Shown one piece after another: positions 6,243-11,813 of a stretch of 11,813 nt of DNA. The DNA is taken from assembly GCA_029777935.1 (NCBI GenBank), contig JAKORH010000081.1, forward strand, positions 1 to 11,813, given 5' to 3'. The notes beneath the pieces were generated by a model. It ran no database searches. It was not told where the DNA came from and saw nothing but the letters and a program-made list of their open reading frames with translations. The stretch's first letter is position 1. Each line of letters starts with the position of its first letter. A program made the translations under genes and the position numbers. The stretch comes from Pseudomonadota bacterium. GTDB taxonomy: Bacteria > Pseudomonadota > Gammaproteobacteria > Burkholderiales > Burkholderiaceae.

Positions 6243-7276
6243 GACACCGCCTCCTGCAGCACGCAGCGGACTGCGCGCCGGTCCGACACGCGCCGCATGT
6301 CGATCCGCACGCGGCAGGCATCGCTGCGCCGCTCGCAGCGCGAGTAGAAACGGCATTGCGACGGCAGATCGATCAGGCTCGGCACCTGCCCCTCGATCGG
6401 ACGGATGCGCCGCTGCCGCTGCGACAGCATCGGAATCGAATCCAGCAGCCCGCGCGTGTACGGATGGCGGGGATCGTCGATCACCTCCCGCGTCGGGCCG
6501 ACCTCGACCACCTGGCCCGCATACATCACCGCCACGCGCTCGCAGTACTCGGCCACGACGCCCAGATCGTGCGTGATCAGCACGACGCTCATGCCGAGCC
6601 GCGCGCGCATGTCGGCGATCAGCTCCAGCACCTGCGCCTGGATCGTCACGTCCAGCGCGGTGGTGGGCTCGTCCGCGATCAGCAGGCGCGGGCGGCAGGC
6701 CAGCGCAATCGCAATCATGATCCGCTGCCGCATGCCCCCCGAGAACTGGTGCGGATAGTCGTCCAGCCGTCCCTCCGCGGCCGGAATGCCGACCAGCCGC
6801 ATCATCTCGACCACTTGGTTGCGCACGGTTGCAGCGCGGGCGCGACGGCCTTTCGGCAGCGCGCGGTCGTGCTCGAGCAGGACTTCGGCGATCTGCTCGC
6901 CCACGGTCAGCGCGGGATTCAGCGCGGTCAGCGCGTCCTGCATCGTCATCGCGATGGCGCCGCCGCGCAGGTTGCGATAGTGCTGCTCGTCCAGCCCGAC
7001 CAGTTCGCGGCCATCGAAGCAGATCGATCCGCGGTCGATCCAGCCCGGCGGCCGCACCAGGCCCATCACGCTGGCGAACGTGACGCTCTTGCCCGACCCG
7101 GATTCGCCGACCACGCCGAGGCATTCGCCCGCCGCCACGTCGAGGTCGATGCCGTCGACCGCGGCCACGATGCCGGAGCGCGTCTTGAAGCACGTGCGCA
7201 GGTCGTGCACCGAGAGCAGCGGTCCGCGCGCGGCGCCCGCTCCTCGTTCAGCGCTGGAAGCGGGGATCGAATGCAT
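6239..7276 (-). CDS. Dipeptide/oligopeptide ABC transporter ATP-binding protein (DppD/OppD type)
   Basis: This encodes 345 residues, the first of two ATPases that would form the nucleotide-binding heterodimer of the importer. Motifs: Walker A GESGSGKS (57-64), Q-loop [10 protein letters not shown] (112-121), signature FSGGMRQR (178-185), Walker B LLIADEP (198-204), switch THD (235-237). The C-terminal domain has RHPYTRGLL (270-278) and four cysteines at 308, 314, 321 and 338 in a C-x5-C-x6-C-x16-C pattern, as in the partner ATPase. The Q-loop reads QDA where QDP or QEP is usual; the glutamine is kept. I took the ATG at 7276, which has an AGGGAC-like sequence upstream; it overlaps the end of the upstream permease gene by 29 bp, and I see no better start nearer the first conserved strand (LLSVHDL). 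Substrate class is inferred from family only. Confidence 0.92.
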   Translation of the reverse strand: MHSIPASSAERGAGAARGPLLSVHDLRTCFKTRSGIVAAVDGIDLDVAAGECLGVVGESGSGKSVTFASVMGLVRPPGWIDRGSICFDGRELVGLDEQHYRNLRGGAIAMTMQDALTALNPALTVGEQIAEVLLEHDRALPKGRRARAATVRNQVVEMMRLVGIPAAEGRLDDYPHQFSGGMRQRIMIAIALACRPRLLIADEPTTALDVTIQAQVLELIADMRARLGMSVVLITHDLGVVAEYCERVAVMYAGQVVEVGPTREVIDDPRHPYTRGLLDSIPMLSQRQRRIRPIEGQVPSLIDLPSQCRFYSRCERRSDACRVRIDMRRVSDRRAVRCVLQEAVS

Positions 7277-8150
7277 CCCTGAGTCCCTGGCTCATCACGT
7301 TGATCGCCAGCACCAGCAGCAGGATCGCGAGCCCCGGAAACGTGCTGGCCCACCACGCCTCGAGCATGAACGCGCGGCCGTCGGCGACCATCGATCCCCA
7401 CGACGCGGTCGGCGGCTGCACCCCGAGCCCCAGGAACGACAGGCTGGCTTCGAGAATGATCACGTGCGCCATGCGCACGGTGGACACGACGATCACCGGC
7501 GACAGGATGTTCGGCAGCACTTCGCGCAGCATGATGTAGGCGCCGGAAGCGCCGAGCGCGCGCGCCGCTTCCACGTACTCGACCTCGCGCGCGGCCAGCG
7601 TCTCTCCTCGCACCACGCGGCACGGGATCACCCATTCCTTGTAGGCGAGCGCGAGGATGATGTTCTGCAGCCCCGGCCCGGTCATCGCGATCAGAGCGAT
7701 CGCGAAGATCAGGTACGGGAACCCGAGCAGGATGTCGACCACGCGGGACACCGCGACATCGACCCACCCGCGCATGTAGCCGGCCGCCAGCCCCGCGACG
7801 ATGCCGATGCCGGTGGCGACCACGATCACGGTCACGCCGATCAGGATCGAGACGCGCGAACCGAAGATGATGCGCGACAGGATGTCGCGGCCCAGCGCAT
7901 CGCAGCCGAGCAGGTACGAGACCTCGCCGCCCTCCATCCAGAACGGCGGCTGCAGCCGGCGCAGCAGGTCGGCTTCGTCGGGATCGTGGGGCGCGACGAG
8001 CGGCGCGAAGATGGCGACCAGGACGAACGCCAGCGTCACCAGCGTGGCCGCCACCGCCAGCTTGCTCGCCAGGAACACGCGCAGGTTGCGCACCAGCGGC
8101 GATTGGTGCGCGCCGCCCGCCGCGATCGTCGCCACTGTGGCGCTGCTCAC
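7248..8150 (-). CDS. Dipeptide/oligopeptide ABC transporter permease (DppC/OppC type)
   Basis: This encodes a 300-residue inner-membrane permease subunit. The N-terminal segment carries one transmembrane helix (about 31-53), followed by a soluble stretch ending in the family block LLGCDALGRDILSRIIFGSR (80-99). About five more helices follow (roughly 100-125, 136-157, 160-178, 213-240, 268-290). The EAA loop that docks on the ATPases is seen as EYVEAARALGASGAYIMLRE (191-210) followed by VLPN. The GTG start at 8150 overlaps the stop of the upstream permease as GTGA, which argues for translational coupling; no strong Shine-Dalgarno is visible. It would pair with the adjacent DppB-like protein as the membrane channel. 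Confidence 0.93.
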   Translation of the reverse strand: MSSATVATIAAGGAHQSPLVRNLRVFLASKLAVAATLVTLAFVLVAIFAPLVAPHDPDEADLLRRLQPPFWMEGGEVSYLLGCDALGRDILSRIIFGSRVSILIGVTVIVVATGIGIVAGLAAGYMRGWVDVAVSRVVDILLGFPYLIFAIALIAMTGPGLQNIILALAYKEWVIPCRVVRGETLAAREVEYVEAARALGASGAYIMLREVLPNILSPVIVVSTVRMAHVIILEASLSFLGLGVQPPTASWGSMVADGRAFMLEAWWASTFPGLAILLLVLAINVMSQGLRDAFDPRFQR

Positions 8151-9154
8151 AGGCGCACCCGCGGATTGAGCACCGTGTACAGGATGTCGGCGATGAAGTT
8201 CAGCGCCACGTACGTGACCGCGTAGAACAGCACGGCCGCCTGCACCAGCGGATAGTTGCGAACGAAGATGCTTTCGACGACCAGGCGCCCGAGGCCGGGC
8301 CAGCCGAAGACCGTTTCGACCACCATGTTGCCGCCCAGCAGCGAGCCGGTTTCGATCGCTGCCACGGTCACGGTCGGGATCAGCGCGTTCTTCAGCGCAT
8401 GGCGCAGCAGCACGCGCGCGCGGCTCAGCCCCTTGGCCTGCGCAAAGGTCACGTAGTCCTGCGACAGCACCTCCAGCATCGAGGTGCGCGTGACGCGCGT
8501 CAGGATCGCCGCCATCGGCAGCCCGAGCGTGATCGCCGGCAGCAGCAGGTGGCGCAACGCATCGGCGAATGCGTCGAGCCGGCCGGCCAGCAGCGTGTCG
8601 ATCAGCAGCAGATGCGTGACGGCCGGAATCTGCACGTCGTAGCCGATGCGGCCGGACACCGGCAGCCAGCGCAGGTTCACCGCGAACAGCAGCAGCAGCA
8701 GGATTCCGAACCAGAAGCCGGGCAGCGACACGCCGAACAGCGAACCGACAGTGGCCAGCCGGTCGAGGATCGTGTTCTTCTTCACCGCGGCGAGCACGCC
8801 GAGCGGGATCGCGAGCGCGAGCGCGAGGATCAGGGCAACGAGGCTCAGCTCGATCGTCGCCGGCAGGCGCTCGGCGATGACATCCAGCACCGGACGCCGG
8901 TGAAAGAAGCTCAGCCCGAAATTGCCGGTGGCCGCGTTGCCGAGGAAGGCCACGAAGCGCCGCACCGGCGGCAGGTCGAGCCCCATGTCGTGGCGCAGCG
9001 CTGTCACCTGCTCCGGCGTCACGTGCTGGTCGCCCAGCATGATCTGCACCGGATCGCCCGGTGTCAGCGCCATCATGAAGAACACGACGGCGCCGACGCC
9101 GAGCAGCACCAGCGCCAGTTGCGCCAGCCGCTCGACCAGCCTGCCCAGCGACAT
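8147..9154 (-). CDS. Dipeptide/oligopeptide ABC transporter permease (DppB/OppB type)
   Basis: This encodes a 335-residue inner-membrane permease with about six transmembrane helices (roughly 10-29, 102-124, 134-159, 200-219, 257-281, 303-326). The family opening LTPGDPVQIMLG (30-41) is followed by a periplasmic stretch containing LRHDMGLD (53-60) and a middle domain with IELSLVALIL. The EAA loop is DYVTFAQAKGLSRARVLLRH (233-252) followed by ALKNALIP. The end LNPRVRL is also typical. The ATG at 9154 lies 19 bp after the stop of the binding-protein gene, with only a weak purine-rich GGGCGGCG in front. It is the second gene of the importer operon and overlaps the next permease by four bases. 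Confidence 0.93.
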   Translation of the reverse strand: MSLGRLVERLAQLALVLLGVGAVVFFMMALTPGDPVQIMLGDQHVTPEQVTALRHDMGLDLPPVRRFVAFLGNAATGNFGLSFFHRRPVLDVIAERLPATIELSLVALILALALAIPLGVLAAVKKNTILDRLATVGSLFGVSLPGFWFGILLLLLFAVNLRWLPVSGRIGYDVQIPAVTHLLLIDTLLAGRLDAFADALRHLLLPAITLGLPMAAILTRVTRTSMLEVLSQDYVTFAQAKGLSRARVLLRHALKNALIPTVTVAAIETGSLLGGNMVVETVFGWPGLGRLVVESIFVRNYPLVQAAVLFYAVTYVALNFIADILYTVLNPRVRL

Positions 9155-9173
9155 GTCGCCGCCCGCGTCCGGC

Positions 9174-10706
9174 CTACTTCACGCAGGCGTCGTGCAGGTT
9201 GATGCGGCTGTCGGCGCTCGGCTGCCAGCCGGTCAGTCGCTTCGAAACCCCATACAGGTCGGCCGGCACCCACAGGTACACATAGGGCAGGTCCTTCGCC
9301 AGGATCGCCTGCGCCTGTTTGTACAGCGCGGCCCGTTTGCCGCTGTCGAGTTCCACCGCTGCATCGGTCAGCAGTTTGTCCAGCGCCGGATTGGAATAGA
9401 AGGACGCGTTGCCGCGGCCGCCGGTCATGTGGGTCGGGTCGAAGATGTCGTACGGATCGAGCGAGCCGTTGCCCCACGAAGTGAAGAACATCTCGCCCGC
9501 CTTCGGCTCGTCCTTCTTGCGCCATTTGGCCTGCAACTGCGAACCTTCGCCGACGACGACGCGGATCCGGAATCCACCCTTGCGCGCCACCGCGGCGATG
9601 GCTTCCGCGGTCTCCTTGTGCGCACCCTCGGTCTCCAGCGTTAGGTCGAGGCCGTCCTTGTAGCCGGCCTCCGCCAGCAGCTTCTTCGCCTGCTCGGGGT
9701 CGTACTTGATCGCGGGCAGCGCCGGGTCGAACGCGAACGCGTCCGGACTCAGGATGCCGTTGATCGCCGTGGCGTGCCCGCCGAGGATGCGGTCGATCAG
9801 CAGCTTCCTGTCGATCGCAAGCGCGAGCGCGCGGCGCACGCGGATGTCGGCGAGCGGCGCCACCTGCATGTTCATCGCAATGAACACGCTGCGCGTGCCG
9901 CGCACGCTCATCACCCGCGTATTCGGATTGGCTTCGACCTGCTTGACCGCGTGCGCCGGCAGCTCGTTGATGATGTCCACGTCGCCGGCCAGCAGCGCGG
10001 CCACGCGCGAGGCGTTCTCCGGGATCACCTTGAAGATCACGCGGTCGACACAGGCCTTGCCGACCGGCGGGATCGCCGTGGCGCCGCCGTAATAGTCGTT
10101 GAAGCGCTCCATGATCACCGCATCGCCCTTGCGCCACTCGACCAGCCGGAACGGGCCGGTGCCGTCCTCCCGCGTCGCCAGCGCGTCGCTGCCGCTGGTT
10201 TCCACGAACTTGCGGCTCACCAACTCCTGGAACGGCAGCATCGCCGGCAGGATCGGCCAGGGTTCGCTCAATACGAACCGCACCGTCAGCGGATCGACCA
10301 CGATGACTTCCTTCAGCGGACCCAGCAGGCTCTTGCGCGGGCTCGTCTGCCCGCCCATCGCGCCGTCCTTCGCCAGCCGGTCGAACGTGAATTTCACGTC
10401 GTCGGCGGTCATCACTTCGCCGTGGTGGAACTTGACGCCCTTGCGCAGCCTGAACTCGTAGGTCGTCGCGTTGATCTGCTTCCACGACTCGGCCAGTTCG
10501 GGCACGACTTCCATCTTCGCGTTGCGCGTCAGGACGCCGTCGTACATGTTGCGAATGATCGTCTCCGTCTCCCGCTTGCGATGATTGGCCGGGTCCAGCG
10601 TGACGGCATCGAGCGTGAAGCCGACCCGGATCTCCGAGGCGATCGAGGGTGTAAAGCCCGCCAGCGCCATCGCGGCCATCACCAACGCACCCGCTGCGTG
10701 TCTCAT
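9174..10706 (-). CDS. ABC transporter substrate-binding protein, peptide/dipeptide family (SBP_bac_5)
   Basis: This encodes a 510-residue periplasmic solute-binding protein that captures substrate for the permease pair. A signal peptide is clear: positively charged start (MRHAAG), hydrophobic core to about residue 18, likely cleavage after Ala23 (PSIA-SE). Family features in order are IRVGFTLDAVTLDPA (26-40), YDGVLTRNAKMEVVPELAESW, LRKGVKFHHGEVMTADDVKFTFDR, GTGPFRLVEW, and VRRALALAIDRKLL. The length fits the DppA-like cluster. The ATG at 10706 has an ideal AGGAGG six bases upstream (10718-10713). The mature protein has only two cysteines, one in the GKACVDR segment and one three residues from the C terminus, which could form a disulfide in the periplasm. 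There is no lipobox. It is the first gene of the operon. Ligand cannot be named; dipeptides, other small peptides and N-acyl compounds are all possible. Confidence 0.92.
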   Translation of the reverse strand: MRHAAGALVMAAMALAGFTPSIASEIRVGFTLDAVTLDPANHRKRETETIIRNMYDGVLTRNAKMEVVPELAESWKQINATTYEFRLRKGVKFHHGEVMTADDVKFTFDRLAKDGAMGGQTSPRKSLLGPLKEVIVVDPLTVRFVLSEPWPILPAMLPFQELVSRKFVETSGSDALATREDGTGPFRLVEWRKGDAVIMERFNDYYGGATAIPPVGKACVDRVIFKVIPENASRVAALLAGDVDIINELPAHAVKQVEANPNTRVMSVRGTRSVFIAMNMQVAPLADIRVRRALALAIDRKLLIDRILGGHATAINGILSPDAFAFDPALPAIKYDPEQAKKLLAEAGYKDGLDLTLETEGAHKETAEAIAAVARKGGFRIRVVVGEGSQLQAKWRKKDEPKAGEMFFTSWGNGSLDPYDIFDPTHMTGGRGNASFYSNPALDKLLTDAAVELDSGKRAALYKQAQAILAKDLPYVYLWVPADLYGVSKRLTGWQPSADSRINLHDACVK

Positions 10707-10888
10707 CTACGTCCTCCTGAAAGCCCCGAGTAAGCGGTAAACCGATGCCGAGCATCAATCATCGCAGACGATCAGCGTGAAATGCGCGCCGCATGCGTCG
10801 GTTGCGCGCCGGGCGGCCAATTCCATTGCCCGCAACCTGCACCGGAACTCGCCACGCGTAAACTTTCGCCTTCCGGGAGGATCCACGC
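10707..10888. promoter_or_regulatory. Divergent control region between importer operon and gcdH
   Basis: This 182-bp gap must hold the promoters of both divergent units. Visible structure: dyad GATGC-CGA-GCATC at 10744-10756, about 40-50 bp before the binding-protein ATG; a smaller dyad ATCG-CAGA-CGAT at 10761-10772; and a 9-bp direct repeat TGCGCGCCG at 10783-10791 and 10803-10811, spaced exactly 20 bp (two helical turns). Strong ribosome-binding sites lie at both ends: AGGAGG at 10718-10713 on the minus strand and GGGAGG at 10875-10880 on the plus strand. A TAAACT hexamer before gcdH (10859-10864) could be a -10 box but has no convincing -35. I see no gene in the gap. Confidence 0.45.
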
Positions 10889-11813
10889 ATGAACGCGCCC
10901 AACACGAAAACGCACCTGAAGGCCCAGTTCAAATGGGATGATCCGTTGCTGCTCGATGCGCAGCTCACCGACGAGGAGCGCATGGTGCGCGACGCTGCGG
11001 CGCGCTACGCGCAGGACAAGCTCGCGCCGCGCGTGCTGGAGGCGTTCCGCAGGGAACAGACCGATCCGGCGATCTTCCGCGAGATGGGGGAACTCGGCCT
11101 CCTCGGCCCGACCATCCCCGCCGCCTACGGCGGTCCCGAGCTTAACTACGTGAGCTACGGCCTGATTGCGCGCGAGATCGAGCGCGTCGACTCCGGCTAC
11201 CGCTCGATGATGAGCGTGCAAAGCTCGCTGGTGATGCTGCCGATATTCGAATTCGGCACCGAAGCGCAGAAGAAGAAGTACCTGCCGAAGCTCGCCACCG
11301 GCGAGTGGATCGGCTGCTTCGGCCTGACGGAACCCAACCACGGCTCCGACCCCGGCAGCATGGCCACGCGCGCGAAGAAGGTCGACGGCGGGTTCCGCGT
11401 GGCCGGATCGAAGATGTGGATCAGCAACTCGCCGATCGCCGACGTGTTCGTCGTGTGGGCCAAGAACGATGCCGGCGTGATCTGCGGCTTCATCCTCGAC
11501 AAGGGCATGAAGGGACTGAAGGCGCCGGCGATCCACGGCAAGGTCGGGCTGCGCGCCTCGATCACCGGCGAGATCGTGATGGACGACGTGTTCGTGCCGG
11601 CCGAAAACGAACTGCCCAACGTCGAAGGGCTGAAGGGCCCGTTTACGTGCCTCAATTCCGCGCGTTACGGCATCGCCTGGGGCGCACTCGGCGCGGCCGA
11701 AGACTGCTGGTTCCGCGCGCGGCAGTACGTGCTCGACCGCAAGCAGTTCGGCCGCCCGCTGGCGGCCAATCAACTGATCCAGAAGAAGCTCGCCGACATG
11801 CAGACCGAGATCG
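10889..11813 (+). CDS. gcdH: Glutaryl-CoA dehydrogenase, N-terminal part (3' end outside window)
   Basis: This gives 308 residues of a protein usually about 395 long. The enzyme is an FAD-dependent acyl-CoA dehydrogenase that both oxidises and decarboxylates glutaryl-CoA to crotonyl-CoA, in lysine, tryptophan and glutarate degradation. Blocks shared with human and bacterial GCDH are FKWDDPLLL (14-22), [11 protein letters not shown] (25-35), [15 protein letters not shown] (102-116), [17 protein letters not shown] (142-158), [17 protein letters not shown] (176-192), [12 protein letters not shown] (254-265) and [14 protein letters not shown] (295-308). Arg105 corresponds to the glutarate-carboxylate binding Arg94 of the human enzyme. 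The catalytic Glu lies beyond the window edge. The ATG at 10889 follows GGGAGG with eight bases of spacing. The gene is divergent from the importer operon and is not next to a CoA-transferase or LysR gene on its left side; its right side is not visible. Confidence 0.95.
   Translation, partial: MNAPNTKTHLKAQFKWDDPLLLDAQLTDEERMVRDAAARYAQDKLAPRVLEAFRREQTDPAIFREMGELGLLGPTIPAAYGGPELNYVSYGLIAREIERVDSGYRSMMSVQSSLVMLPIFEFGTEAQKKKYLPKLATGEWIGCFGLTEPNHGSDPGSMATRAKKVDGGFRVAGSKMWISNSPIADVFVVWAKNDAGVICGFILDKGMKGLKAPAIHGKVGLRASITGEIVMDDVFVPAENELPNVEGLKGPFTCLNSARYGIAWGALGAAEDCWFRARQYVLDRKQFGRPLAANQLIQKKLADMQTEI

Noticed and set aside
6243..7193. An open frame extending the DppF-like ATPase to 651 residues
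   Set aside because: The extra part lies in another frame over the DppD-like gene and is low-complexity; the GTG at 6242 with GGAGG and the GTGA overlap gives the normal family length.
5253..10733. Long plus-strand open frames opposite the importer operon (for example 5253-6347, 6356-7282, 7080-8225, 8399-9202, 9774-10733)
   Set aside because: These are antisense shadows expected in very GC-rich coding DNA; their products are His/Arg/Gln-rich without recognisable domains.
1..11813. A defence, toxin-antitoxin, phage or transposon system
   Set aside because: All coding stretches are assigned to metabolic, transport or regulatory families, and the gaps are too short to hide such genes.

Overview
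The window is about 11.8 kb of very GC-rich DNA with a metabolic, chromosomal character. The protein sequences point to a betaproteobacterium, most likely of the order Burkholderiales: a glutaryl-CoA dehydrogenase of proteobacterial type, a HutF-type histidine pathway enzyme, dense operons with 4-bp start/stop overlaps, and GTG starts. This assignment rests on recognising the families, not on a search. I see no tRNA, rRNA, CRISPR array, transposase, phage gene or defence gene.

Layout. (1) Positions 1-494, plus strand: the 3' end of hutF, formimidoylglutamate deiminase of histidine degradation. (2) Positions 524-2969, minus strand: a two-gene acyl-CoA unit, a CaiB/BaiF (family III) CoA-transferase followed by an acyl-CoA dehydrogenase. 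(3) Positions 3057-4001, plus strand: a LysR-type regulator divergent from that unit. The 87-bp gap between them carries a good T-N11-A dyad. (4) Positions 4063-4134: a long imperfect palindrome between convergent genes. (5) Positions 4174-10706, minus strand: a six-gene operon, read right to left, for a Dpp/Opp-type ABC importer (binding protein, two permeases, two ATPases) ending in a C45-family (penicillin acyltransferase-like) Ntn hydrolase. (6) Positions 10889-11813, plus strand: the first 308 residues of glutaryl-CoA dehydrogenase (gcdH), divergent from the importer operon and cut by the window edge.

How the parts fit. The importer and hydrolase form one transcription unit. Three of the five junctions are 4-bp GTGA/ATGA overlaps, so the hydrolase is probably made in step with the importer. 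The simplest reading is uptake of a peptide-like or N-acylated compound followed by cytoplasmic amide cleavage. The CoA-transferase/dehydrogenase pair would activate and oxidise a carboxylic acid under control of the adjacent LysR protein. gcdH serves the glutaryl-CoA branch of lysine and tryptophan degradation. HutF leads histidine to glutamate. The whole window looks like a neighbourhood for amino-acid and organic-acid catabolism.

The part most worth follow-up is the importer-hydrolase operon, whose substrate cannot be read from the sequence. I did not find an obviously unprecedented system.
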